From: CAYVBN01 sp964538565
GTDB lineage: Bacteria; Pseudomonadota; Alphaproteobacteria; Rhizobiales; Xanthobacteraceae
DNA length: 25,100 nucleotides
Direction: 5' to 3'
NCBI GenBank assembly: GCA_964538565.1
Contig: CAZIGW010000085.1
Coordinates: 1-25,100, forward strand
Each line of letters starts with the position of its first letter. Position 1 is the stretch's first letter. Position numbers and translations under genes: made by a program. Positions 1 through 7,087 of the stretch are shown here, piece after piece. The notes under the pieces were generated by a model, which saw only the letters and a list, made by a program, of their open reading frames with translations, had not been told where the DNA came from and made no database searches.

Positions 1-240
1 CGCGGGAGGAGCCTGAAGGTGCGCGTGCGGGTGCGCACGCTCGAGGGCATCTGCCGGATGGCGGCGCAGGGCGTCGGCCTCGGGATCGTGCCCGAGCCTG
101 CCGCGCGACGGTGCCGCAAGTCGATGCCGCTCGCAATCGTCGGTCTCGCCGACCGCTGGGCGGCGCGGCGTCTCTCCGTCTGCTTCCGCTCGCAGGAGGA
201 GCTCACGCCGGTCGCGCGCGATATCGTCGCGGATCTGTAG
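1..240 (+). CDS. LysR-family transcriptional regulator, C-terminal fragment
   Basis: The frame is open from the first base of the window and ends at TAG 238-240, so only the last 79 residues are seen. The stretch TLEGICRMAAQGVGLGIVPE has the pattern of the last third of a LysR substrate-binding domain, where a conserved 'v..G.Gi.ilP' loop lines the effector pocket. It is followed by a typical ending (PVARDIVADL). The DNA-binding N-terminus lies outside the window, so neither target nor ligand can be inferred. It runs convergently towards the next gene. The LysR call is by motif resemblance only. Confidence 0.7.
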   Translation, partial: RGRSLKVRVRVRTLEGICRMAAQGVGLGIVPEPAARRCRKSMPLAIVGLADRWAARRLSVCFRSQEELTPVARDIVADL

Positions 241-266
241 GGATCGAAATCAGGGAGAGCGTGACG

Positions 267-283
267 CGGGCCGTTAGGGCCCG
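267..283. terminator. GC-rich hairpin between convergent genes
   Basis: CGGGCC and GGCCCG form a perfect 6-bp stem around a 5-nt loop, in the 90-nt gap between the convergent LysR fragment and the beta-propeller gene. There is no T-run on either side, so it is at best a weak, possibly bidirectional terminator. Confidence 0.25.
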
Positions 284-330
284 TACGGGACGGCTCGTGA
301 CGCGCGGATTTCACGTGTGCTCAACCCATC

Positions 331-972
331 CTACGCGCCACGCTTGGGCCGCCGCACCACGCGGACCTTGCCGCTCGTCGAGCCTCCGCAGAAGAACCGG
401 TCGGCGCCGTCGGCTTCGATCCCCGAGACTCCAACGCAGGCCGGCATGTCGAGCTGCTCGAGGACTTCTCCGGAGCGCGGATCGACGCGCCGCAAGCTGC
501 TCTCGTCGCCTTCCCAGGTGCCGTGCCACAGCTCGCCGTCGATCCAGGTCACGCCCGTGACGAAGCGATTGGACTGGATGGTGCGCAAGACGGCCCCTGT
601 GTTCGGGTCGATCTGGTGAATCTTGCGCTCGCGATATTGCCCGACCCACAGGGTTCCTTCGGCCCACGCGAGTCCCGAATCTCCGCCGCCGCCGGGTGCC
701 GGGATCGTGGAAAGCACGCGGCCTGTTTTCGGATCGATCTTCTGGATTCGGTTTTCGGCGATCTGGAACAGATGCCGGCCGTCGAACGCGGTGCCCGCAT
801 GTGCGGGAACGTCGATCGAGCGACCCGTCGTCCCGCTCGCCGGATCGAGGGCGATCAGCCTGTCTCCGGCCGCAAACCAGACGCGCTCGCCGTCGAAGGT
901 GAGCCCATGCACGTGATCGACGCCAGGAAAAGGCCCGTATTCGCGGAGGATTTCGGCAGCTGATTTTTTCAT
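331..972 (-). CDS. Beta-propeller protein, glutamine-cyclotransferase/Vgb-like
   Basis: This 213-residue protein consists of repeated propeller-blade motifs of the type 'G.lW.g.....i..iDp.tG.vl.ti'. Clear copies are RLIALDPASGTT, RIQKIDPKTGRVLSTI, KIHQIDPNTGAVLRTI and SLRRVDPRSGEVLEQL. Such repeats occur in glutaminyl-peptide cyclotransferase-like and Vgb-like propellers. No signal peptide is visible, so a cytoplasmic location is likely. The start at 972 is preferred over the upstream GTG at 1005 because AGGA lies 7 nt before ATG 972. It sits 41 nt downstream of the helix-turn-helix gene on the same strand and may be cotranscribed with it. No catalytic function is claimed. Confidence 0.75.
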   Translation of the reverse strand: MKKSAAEILREYGPFPGVDHVHGLTFDGERVWFAAGDRLIALDPASGTTGRSIDVPAHAGTAFDGRHLFQIAENRIQKIDPKTGRVLSTIPAPGGGGDSGLAWAEGTLWVGQYRERKIHQIDPNTGAVLRTIQSNRFVTGVTWIDGELWHGTWEGDESSLRRVDPRSGEVLEQLDMPACVGVSGIEADGADRFFCGGSTSGKVRVVRRPKRGA

Positions 973-1013
973 GAAGCGATCCTGATGTTCGCTGGTCATC
1001 ACCACCGTTCAGA

Positions 1014-2234
1014 CTAGTCGCCGGGCAGTGGAGCCGGGAGTAACAAGCTGGTCGCGAATCCGGGCATAGGCGGGGTCATCCACCGGCGCGCCCGGCCGCG
1101 GCCGAAGGCTTGCACCTTGCCGGCAGCCGCGAGCTCGTCGAGCGTCCGCTGCACGGTTCGCTGGCTGGCGCCGAGCGCGAGCGAGAGGGCCGAGCTCGAC
1201 CACGATTCACCATCGGCCAGCAAGGCGAGCGCCGCCGCGTGCTCCTCTTCGACCGGCCGGGCCAGCACGACGATGTCGCGCGTACGGCGTGGCGCGAACG
1301 CAAATCCGTCTTTCGTCGCGCGCACGTCCGCGAGCGCCCGCAGCGCCGCGCGCAGCCGTCCGATTTCGACGCGCAGCCGCGCGCGGTGCGATTCGTCGGC
1401 GTGCTTCGCCCCAAATGCGCGCGCCAGCAGGCGGGCCCTCGGCACGTCGGCGGGCCAGGCTTCGCCGAGCGCGCGGGCGAGGGCGAACAGCACCGGCCGC
1501 CGCGCCAGCGGGACCACCGTGCTTCCCGCGCGCACCGCGTGACGGCACGCGTCGACGACGAGCGCGTCGGAGGCGAGCAGCGCCTCCACCTCGTCGAGCC
1601 GGAGCGGCCGCTCCCCGCCGCGCGCGACCAAACGCGCCGCCGGCGTGTCGAGAGTCACGAACACCTGTTCGATTTCCGCTTCGAGGGCCGGAATGCGGGC
1701 CCAGCGCGCAGCTTCCTCGGCGCGGGCAAGCGCGGCGTAGGCTGCGCCGGCGTGGATGCGTCGCATGGCAATTCCGGCGACCGCCAGCTCGTGGATGGCC
1801 CGGAGCGCGGGCGTCAGCGCCGAAAGGTCTATCTGTGCAAGCGCGTGCTCGGCCTCGTCGAGTCGTCCGATCAGGAGCAGGCGGCGGACCGCGAGATAGC
1901 GCGCATGCGCGGCGTTTGCTTTGTCGCCGTGCGCCTCGAGCGTCGCGCGCGCCGCCTCGAGTGCCTTCGTGGGCCAGCCGAGTTCGCGCCCTGCGAGCGC
2001 CACCTCGGCCTCGGCGACGACGCACCGCGCGCGGGCCACGGCCTCCTTCGAACCGAAGGCGCGCGCCGCGCTTTTCAGGAGCGCCTTGGCACGGGGGAAA
2101 TCGCCGAGCTGCGCCATGGCGATCCCGCGCAGCGCAAGCGCAGGCGCGTCCTCGCGCAGCGCCACCCGGTTCAGCGCGGCGAGCAGATCACCGGCGGCGA
2201 GCGCGCGCGCTGCGGCCGTGATCAGCGAGTCCAT
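1014..2234 (-). CDS. Helix-turn-helix protein with helical-repeat N-terminus
   Basis: The protein has 406 residues. Roughly the first 200 are alanine-rich helices resembling TPR-like repeats (for example ALALRGIAMAQLGDFPRAKALL). Near the C-terminus, about residues 330-390, is a winged-helix-like segment: SSSALSLALGASQRTVQRTL, followed by DELAAAGKVQAFGRGRARRW, which matches a recognition helix plus wing. It is probably a transcriptional regulator. It is divergent from the small membrane gene at 2320, with 85 nt between the starts, so the shared upstream region could hold its operator; no operator was identified. The Shine-Dalgarno sequence is weak (GGCGGGA upstream of ATG 2234). The ligand is unknown. 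Confidence 0.7.
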   Translation of the reverse strand: MDSLITAAARALAAGDLLAALNRVALREDAPALALRGIAMAQLGDFPRAKALLKSAARAFGSKEAVARARCVVAEAEVALAGRELGWPTKALEAARATLEAHGDKANAAHARYLAVRRLLLIGRLDEAEHALAQIDLSALTPALRAIHELAVAGIAMRRIHAGAAYAALARAEEAARWARIPALEAEIEQVFVTLDTPAARLVARGGERPLRLDEVEALLASDALVVDACRHAVRAGSTVVPLARRPVLFALARALGEAWPADVPRARLLARAFGAKHADESHRARLRVEIGRLRAALRALADVRATKDGFAFAPRRTRDIVVLARPVEEEHAAALALLADGESWSSSALSLALGASQRTVQRTLDELAAAGKVQAFGRGRARRWMTPPMPGFATSLLLPAPLPGD

Positions 2235-2319
2235 CGAAATCCCGCCAAACTTGTCACTCCCGCCTTTTCACCTTCTTGGCCAATCTATTTCACGACACCC
2301 GAGGAAAGGAGCAAGCGCC

Positions 2320-2580
2320 ATGACGACAGGGACGATCGGGAAACGTGCAGAACGATCGACTGGCGGCGACCTCGGGCCGGCCGACTGGGTCTGCCTCGCG
2401 GCCGCGCCGGCCTTCGCCGTCATGGCCCTCGTGTCGGCGTGCGTCGGCGGCCAGCAGGACATGTTCTGCACGGTCGCGCAAGGCGCATCACCGCTGAACG
2501 GAATGGCTTTCATGTACATGCTGATGAGCGCCTGCCATTCGGCGCCCTGGCTGAGGCTGATTTCGGGACGGAAAAGCTAG
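2320..2580 (+). CDS. Small hydrophobic protein, probably membrane
   Basis: This 86-residue protein starts at ATG 2320, preceded by a strong AAGGAG (2306-2311) with 8-nt spacing. The same frame stays open further upstream but there overlaps the opposite-strand gene. A hydrophobic stretch at about residues 22-42 (DWVCLAAAPAFAVMALVSAC) is a plausible transmembrane helix. A second, weaker one lies near residues 60-72 (GMAFMYMLMSACH). Four cysteines are present. It is 69 nt upstream of the DUF899 gene on the same strand and is probably cotranscribed with it. I do not recognise the family. Confidence 0.7.
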   Translation: MTTGTIGKRAERSTGGDLGPADWVCLAAAPAFAVMALVSACVGGQQDMFCTVAQGASPLNGMAFMYMLMSACHSAPWLRLISGRKS

Positions 2581-2649
2581 CCTGGACCTGCCTCGAACAC
2601 CGGCGTGTCGCGAACGAAGCAAAGAACGATCCATCGTAAGGAGACCCCG

Positions 2650-3414
2650 ATGACCACGCATATGACCGGTACACGCGACGAATGGCTGGCAGCGCGGCTC
2701 GAACTTCTCGAGGCGGAGAAGGAGCTCACACGCAAGAGCGACGAGCTGGCGCAACAGCGGCAGGACCTGCCGTGGGTGCGCGTCGACAAGCAGTACAAAT
2801 TCGAAACCGACGATGGAAACGCGTCGCTCGCGGACCTGTTCCGCGGCCGCTCACAGCTCCTCGTCTATCACTTCATGTTCGGACCCGACTACACTGCGGG
2901 GTGCCCTTCATGCTCGTCGATCGCGGACGGGTTCGACGGTTTCGCCGTACACCTCGCCAATCACGACGTGATGCTCTGGGCGGTGTCGCGGGCGCCATTC
3001 GCGAAGCTGCAGGCGTACAAGCGGCGGATGGGATGGACCTTTCCGTGGGCGTCGTCGTTCTCCGGCGACTTCAACTACGACTTCAACGTTTCGATCACCG
3101 AGGAGCAGCAGCGCAAGGGCGGTGTCGAATACAACTATCGGCGCGGCGGGCACCCGATCGTCGCCGCACGGCTCCCGGAGCCCGTCCAGGAGACGGCGGC
3201 CATGTGCGGAACGGACGCCGCCACGTTCGTGCGCGACCGGCCCGGGATGAGCGCGTTCGTGCGCGAGGACGGCGTGGTCTATCACACCTATTCCACCTAT
3301 GCGCGCGGACTGGACGGCCTTTGGGGCATGTACCAGTGGCTTGACCGCGCCCCGCGCGGGCGCAACGAGAACGGCAATTGGCGGCGCCGGCGCGACGAGT
3401 ACGGCAAGCGCTGA
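2650..3414 (+). CDS. DUF899 thioredoxin-like protein
   Basis: The protein has 254 residues. Its opening 'R.eWl.aR..LL..EKeltr..deLa..R..LPwV.v.k.Y.F', followed by a GP.Y..GCPSCS motif (CPSC at residues 85-88) and an 'ed.vvyhTYSTYaRGlD' C-terminus, is characteristic of DUF899 (PF05988), a thioredoxin-fold family of unknown substrate. The CxxC could be redox active. Start ATG 2650 has AAGGAGA at 2638-2644; the frame extends to 2605 but those 15 residues are poorly supported. No signal peptide is seen. It pairs with the small hydrophobic protein upstream and is followed by a repeat-bearing intergenic region. Confidence 0.88.
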   Translation: MTTHMTGTRDEWLAARLELLEAEKELTRKSDELAQQRQDLPWVRVDKQYKFETDDGNASLADLFRGRSQLLVYHFMFGPDYTAGCPSCSSIADGFDGFAVHLANHDVMLWAVSRAPFAKLQAYKRRMGWTFPWASSFSGDFNYDFNVSITEEQQRKGGVEYNYRRGGHPIVAARLPEPVQETAAMCGTDAATFVRDRPGMSAFVREDGVVYHTYSTYARGLDGLWGMYQWLDRAPRGRNENGNWRRRRDEYGKR

Positions 3415-3432
3415 GCGGTACGGTTCTCACCG

Positions 3433-3480
3433 GCGCGCATTCAACAAAAGTGGGTACCGGCTTTGTGTCCGAATGCGCGC
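3433..3480. repeat. Palindromic intergenic repeat, unit 1
   Basis: A perfect 9-bp inverted repeat, GCGCGCATT (3433-3441) and AATGCGCGC (3472-3480), encloses a second imperfect dyad centred on GGTACC (3453-3458; CAAAAG on one side, CTTTGTG on the other). The core AAAAGTGG-n-CCGG-n-TTTGTG resembles short palindromes scattered between genes in Rhizobiales genomes. Unit 2 at 3488 is a diverged copy. Confidence 0.6.
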
Positions 3481-3487
3481 CTAAGAC

Positions 3488-3525
3488 GCATTCAAAAAAG
3501 TGGACGCCGATTTTGTGACGGGATG
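3488..3525. repeat. Palindromic intergenic repeat, unit 2 (diverged copy)
   Basis: The unit begins GCATTCAAAAAAGTGG and ends TTTTGTGACGGGATG. It aligns with 3437-3475 over its whole length with one gap and several substitutions. The outer inverted repeat has decayed, so this looks like an older copy. Confidence 0.55.
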
Positions 3526-3759
3526 TGGCGCGGCGCTCGATGCCTGAACTTCGGACTCGACGTCTGCGCCGCATCGAAAACTTGCGACACGGGAATCCGA
3601 CAGCCGCAAGATCGGCGCGTTCGAAGGCGTGCCGGCGCCACCAGCGCCACCGCGCCGCGCGGGGAACCATTTGCGCGGCTGCGCTTTGTGGTTTTGCCAG
3701 TCATCGCTCGAATGCGAATCCCGATGAACGTTCTCGATACCCCTGCCAGGACCCGGACC

Positions 3760-4716
3760 ATGCGCGCCGCCGTGCTCCAGGGGCCGGGCCGGGTGACGCT
3801 CGTAAGCGTGCCGCGGCCGGAGCCGGGACCCGGCGAGGTGCGCGTGCGGCTCGAAGGCTGCGGTGTCTGCGCCTCGAACCTGACGCCGTGGGCCGGCCCG
3901 GCCTGGATGCAGTTTCCCACAGGGCCCGGCGACCTCGGCCACGAGGGCTGGGGCGAGATCGACGCGCTCGGCGACGGCGTGGAAGGGTTGAGTGTAGGAG
4001 ACCGGGTCGCCGCACTGTCCTACCGCAGCTACGCGGAATACGACGTCGCCGCGGCGGACGCGGTGATCCGGCTGCCCGAGGCGCTCGTCGGGCAACCGTT
4101 TCCGGGCGAACCGCTCGGGTGTGCGATGAACGTCTTTGGCCGCAGCGCAATTGCCGCCGGACAGACGGTCGCCATCGTCGGCGTCGGCTTTCTCGGTGCG
4201 ATCCTCACACGCCTCGCCGCGAATGCCGGCGCGCGGGTGCTCGCAATATCCCGTCGTCCGTTCGCCCGCGAAATCGCGAGCCACATGGGCGCGGACGCGG
4301 TGATCCCGATGGATGATCCGACCACGATCGTCGCCCGGGTCAAGGATCTCACCGATGGCCAGCTTTGCGAGTGCGTGATCGAGGCGGTCGGCAAGCAGGG
4401 CCCGCTCGATCTGGCCGCCGAGCTGACACGCGAACGCGGACGCCTGATCGTCGCCGGCTATCACCAGGATGGCCCGCGCCAGGTCAACATGTGGCTGTGG
4501 AACTGGCGCGGGCTCGACGTCATCAACGCGCATGAGCGCGATCCGCGGACCTATCTGCAGGGCATGCGCGAGGCGGTCGACGCGGTCGCGGCGGGGCGCA
4601 TCGATCCTCGCCCGCTCTACACCCACGCGTTCCCGCTGGCGTCCCTGGGCGAGGCGCTCGATGCCACGCGCGATCGCCCGGAGGGCTTTCTCAAGGCACT
4701 GGTGCTGTGCCGATGA
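3760..4716 (+). CDS. Zinc-type MDR dehydrogenase without structural zinc lobe
   Basis: A 318-residue medium-chain dehydrogenase/reductase. The GroES-like half has CGVC (residues 34-37, second Cys the likely catalytic zinc ligand) and GHE at 60-62. The Rossmann half begins at IVGVGFLG (139-146). The four-cysteine structural-zinc lobe of classical alcohol dehydrogenases is missing, matching the shorter length. I chose ATG 3760 because MRAAVL is the usual MDR opening and AGGA lies 8 nt upstream; ATG 3724 is an alternative. The substrate is probably a polyol or sugar alcohol but cannot be read from sequence. It overlaps the next gene by ATGA, so the two proteins are probably made together. Confidence 0.85.
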   Translation: MRAAVLQGPGRVTLVSVPRPEPGPGEVRVRLEGCGVCASNLTPWAGPAWMQFPTGPGDLGHEGWGEIDALGDGVEGLSVGDRVAALSYRSYAEYDVAAADAVIRLPEALVGQPFPGEPLGCAMNVFGRSAIAAGQTVAIVGVGFLGAILTRLAANAGARVLAISRRPFAREIASHMGADAVIPMDDPTTIVARVKDLTDGQLCECVIEAVGKQGPLDLAAELTRERGRLIVAGYHQDGPRQVNMWLWNWRGLDVINAHERDPRTYLQGMREAVDAVAAGRIDPRPLYTHAFPLASLGEALDATRDRPEGFLKALVLCR

Positions 4717-5741
4717 GCGAGACCGCCTTGCAGGGGTTGCCCTCGACGGCGGTGCGCCGCCCGCGTCTCGGCTTTCTCGGCGTCGGCTGGATCGGCCTTC
4801 ATCGCATGAAGGCCGTTGCCGAAACGGATTGCAGCGACATCGTGGCGATCGCCGATCCGGCGCCGGCGGCGCGGGAACGGGCTCTCGGCCTGGCACCGGG
4901 TGCCGTGTGCGTCGACACGCTCGACGACCTCCTGGCGTTCGGCCTCGATGGCGTGCTCATCGCAACCCCGACCGCCATGCACGCCGAGCAGTCGATGCGT
5001 GCGTTCGAACGGGGCGTCGCCGTCTTTTGCCAGAAGCCGCTCGGCCGCTCGGCCGCGGAAGTGCAGCGCGTGGTGGAAACGGCGCGCATGTCGGATCGTC
5101 TGCTCGCCGTCGATCTGTCCTATCGCTTCACGCAGGGCATGAAGCGCGTTCGTGATCTCGTCCGCCGCGGCGGGCTCGGAGACATCTTCGCGGTCGACCT
5201 CGTTTTTCACAACGCCTACGGACCGGACAAGCCGTGGTTCTATGTGCCGGAACTGTCCGGTGGCGGCTGCGTGATGGACCTCGGCGTCCATCTCGTGGAT
5301 CTCATGCTGTGGGCGTTGGACTTCCCGAGAGTCCGGAGCGTCGCGGCGAGCCTGCACGCCGGCGGCGAGCTTGTTCGGTGTCTGGACGGCAAGGTGGAGG
5401 ACTACGCCGTAGCGACCATCGAGCTCGAAACCGGGACGGTGGGGCGGCTCGCGTGTTCCTGGCGGCTGCAGGCCGGGCGCGACGCGATCATCTCGGCGGC
5501 GTTCTACGGAACGCAGGGCGGCGCGGCGCTGCGCAACGTCGACGGCTCGTTCTACGACTTCGTCGCCGAGCGCTATCGCGGGACCGCCTGCGAAGTGCTT
5601 GCCGCCCCGCCGGACGCCTGGTTCGGTCGCGCGGCAGCGGACTGGGCCTCGCGACTCGCGAGCGGGGAGCGCTTCGACCCGCAGGCGGAGCACCTGGTGG
5701 CGGTGTCGCGAACGCTCGACCGAATCTACGGGCGCGCGTGA
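4713..5741 (+). CDS. Gfo/Idh/MocA-family oxidoreductase
   Basis: A 342-residue NAD(P)-dependent sugar or inositol oxidoreductase. The N-terminal Rossmann fold shows GFLGVGWIG (20-28). The family's 'E-K-P' loop appears as CQKPLG (QKP 107-109); its lysine is usually catalytic. GGGCVMDLGVHLVD (183-196) carries the usual catalytic His region (H193). The C-terminal alpha/beta domain is complete. It starts at ATG 4713 inside the MDR stop codon (ATGA overlap). With the MDR it may oxidise and reduce positions on one cyclitol or sugar. The nearby ino1 and sugar genes make an inositol- or sugar-derived substrate plausible, but this is inference. Confidence 0.88.
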   Translation: MSETALQGLPSTAVRRPRLGFLGVGWIGLHRMKAVAETDCSDIVAIADPAPAARERALGLAPGAVCVDTLDDLLAFGLDGVLIATPTAMHAEQSMRAFERGVAVFCQKPLGRSAAEVQRVVETARMSDRLLAVDLSYRFTQGMKRVRDLVRRGGLGDIFAVDLVFHNAYGPDKPWFYVPELSGGGCVMDLGVHLVDLMLWALDFPRVRSVAASLHAGGELVRCLDGKVEDYAVATIELETGTVGRLACSWRLQAGRDAIISAAFYGTQGGAALRNVDGSFYDFVAERYRGTACEVLAAPPDAWFGRAAADWASRLASGERFDPQAEHLVAVSRTLDRIYGRA

Positions 5742-5810
5742 CGGTGCACCGCGCAGTCCGGCGGCCCGGGAGAGCAACATCCGTGCAACGACGGGAAGCG
5801 CTGCGGCGGG

Positions 5811-6866
5811 CTATCTCGACAGGGTGCTCGGCACGATCGCGTCGGGCTTGCCGGCTCTCCGCCGTGCGGCGGCGAGTTCGGACCTCGGCTTTCCGGCCGT
5901 CGGAGCCTCGGTAAAGAGCTTCAACGAGAAATAGTCGATCGTCGTCCTCAATCCCCGGTCCAGCGGAACGCGCGGAACCCAGCCGAGCACGTCGCGGGCC
6001 TGGGAAATGATCGGTCGCCGACGCTTGGGGTCATCCTGCGGCAGCGGGTGATACTCGATCGGCGAGCGGGAGCCCGTCTGGTCGAGAATGAGGCGCGCGA
6101 TCTCGGCGACCGGCCGCTCCTCGGGATTCCCGAGGTTGAATGGGCCCGTGACGTCGGGAGGACTTTCCATCAGCAGCTGGAGCCCGTCGAGCAGATCGTC
6201 GATGTAGCAGAACGAGCGGGTCTGCGAGCCGTCGCCATAGACCGTGATCGGTTCGCCGTTCAGGGCTTGCACGATGAAGTTGGAAATGATGCGACCGTCG
6301 TTTTCCAGCATGCGCGGCCCGTACGTGTTGAAGATGCGCGCGACCTTGATCGAAAGGCCGTGAGTGCGGCGATAGTCGAAGAAGAGGGTCTCGGCCGCGC
6401 GCTTTCCTTCGTCGTAGCAGGCTCGCGGCCCGACCGGGTTGACGTTGCCGAGATAGGTCTCGGGCTGCGGGTGAACCTCCGGATCGCCGTAGACTTCGCT
6501 GGTCGAAGCCTGCAGTGCCCGCGCCCGCTTCTGACGCGCCAGTTCGACGACATTGGCCGCGCCGAGGATGCAGGTGCGCAGCGTGCCGATCGGATCCCGC
6601 TGGTAGTGGCGCGGCGACGCGGGGCACGCAAGATTGTAGATGCGATCCAGGCGACCCGGAATCGTCAACGGTTCGCGCACGTCGTGCTCGATGAAGCGGA
6701 AATTCGGATGGTTGAGCAGCGGACGGATGTTCGAATAGGTGCCGGTGAACAGATTGTCGACGCAGATCACCCGGTGACCTTGTTGGATCAGTCGATCGCA
6801 AAGATGCGAGCCGATGAAGCCGGCGCCTCCCGTCACCAGGATGTTCAGTTCTGAGGCGAAGCCCAT
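5811..6866 (-). CDS. UDP-glucuronate decarboxylase (UDP-xylose synthase)
   Basis: A 351-residue extended SDR. The NAD site is GGAGFIG (13-19). The family-diagnostic segments of UXS enzymes are present: NLACPASPRHYQRDPI (78-93), STSEVYGDPEVHPQ (121-134) and NPVGPRACYDEGKRAAE (143-159), with the catalytic Y151-x3-K155. UXS converts UDP-glucuronate to UDP-xylose, so the locus probably uses xylose as a building block. The last ~40 residues extend beyond the usual end of the fold and are low in recognisable motif. ATG 6866 is preceded by GAGGGA. The gene is its own transcription unit, with an exact EcfG-type promoter 96 nt upstream, and is convergent with the Gfo/Idh/MocA gene. Confidence 0.88.
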   Translation of the reverse strand: MGFASELNILVTGGAGFIGSHLCDRLIQQGHRVICVDNLFTGTYSNIRPLLNHPNFRFIEHDVREPLTIPGRLDRIYNLACPASPRHYQRDPIGTLRTCILGAANVVELARQKRARALQASTSEVYGDPEVHPQPETYLGNVNPVGPRACYDEGKRAAETLFFDYRRTHGLSIKVARIFNTYGPRMLENDGRIISNFIVQALNGEPITVYGDGSQTRSFCYIDDLLDGLQLLMESPPDVTGPFNLGNPEERPVAEIARLILDQTGSRSPIEYHPLPQDDPKRRRPIISQARDVLGWVPRVPLDRGLRTTIDYFSLKLFTEAPTAGKPRSELAAARRRAGKPDAIVPSTLSR

Positions 6867-6962
6867 TGCGTTTCCCTCACAAGTCTTTGCGTCGTGTCGA
6901 AACCCGTGACGACGTCGGCGGAATTGGCATTCGCCGGTGTCTCGTCAGGGCCCGAATGTACA

Positions 6963-6987
6963 AACGATTGTTGCGTGGGAGCGTTCC
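6963..6987 (-). promoter_or_regulatory. EcfG general-stress promoter of the UDP-xylose synthase gene
   Basis: On the minus strand GGAAC (6987-6983), a 16-nt spacer and CGTT (6966-6963, continuing as CGTTTG) match the alphaproteobacterial EcfG/SigT consensus exactly. It lies 96 nt upstream of ATG 6866. The match is seen directly; promoter activity is inferred. Confidence 0.75.
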
Positions 6988-7041
6988 ATCGTGTCGCCGC
7001 GAGGCCGCATCGCGCGCACCCTCGCGTGCAGAAATCCGCAT

Positions 7042-7065
7042 GTTCCCGAACGCGTGCCCGGGAAC
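7042..7065 (-). terminator. Dyad downstream of the last CgeB-type gene
   Basis: GTTCCCG (7042-7048) and CGGGAAC (7059-7065) form a perfect 7-bp stem with a 10-nt loop, starting 22 nt past the stop of the CgeB-type gene ending at 7088. It lacks a U-tract, so it may be a weak terminator, or simply a dyad upstream of the next promoter. Confidence 0.3.
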
Positions 7066-7087
7066 GATCGAATTGGATGTGCTCAGT

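Larger units (their letters stand above)
3415..3759. other. Intergenic region with palindromic repeats
   Basis: Between the DUF899 and dehydrogenase genes, this stretch holds two related repeat units near its left end (3433-3525), then about 230 nt with no supported gene. The dehydrogenase frame is open from 3463, but the translation before residue M (3724 or 3760) resembles nothing. No convincing promoter was found; see the rejected GGAAC-N16-CTTT site at 3663. Confidence 0.6.

Noticed and set aside
1110..2639. Long plus-strand open frame of 509 codons
   Set aside because: It lies antisense to the helix-turn-helix gene and runs into the two downstream genes in another frame. Its translation is Arg/Pro/Ala-rich with no motif, a usual by-product of high GC.
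3663..3687. GGAAC-N16-CTTT upstream of the MDR dehydrogenase
   Set aside because: The -10 element differs from CGTT at its usually invariant G. Geometry to ATG 3724 is suitable but the match is too weak to call a promoter.
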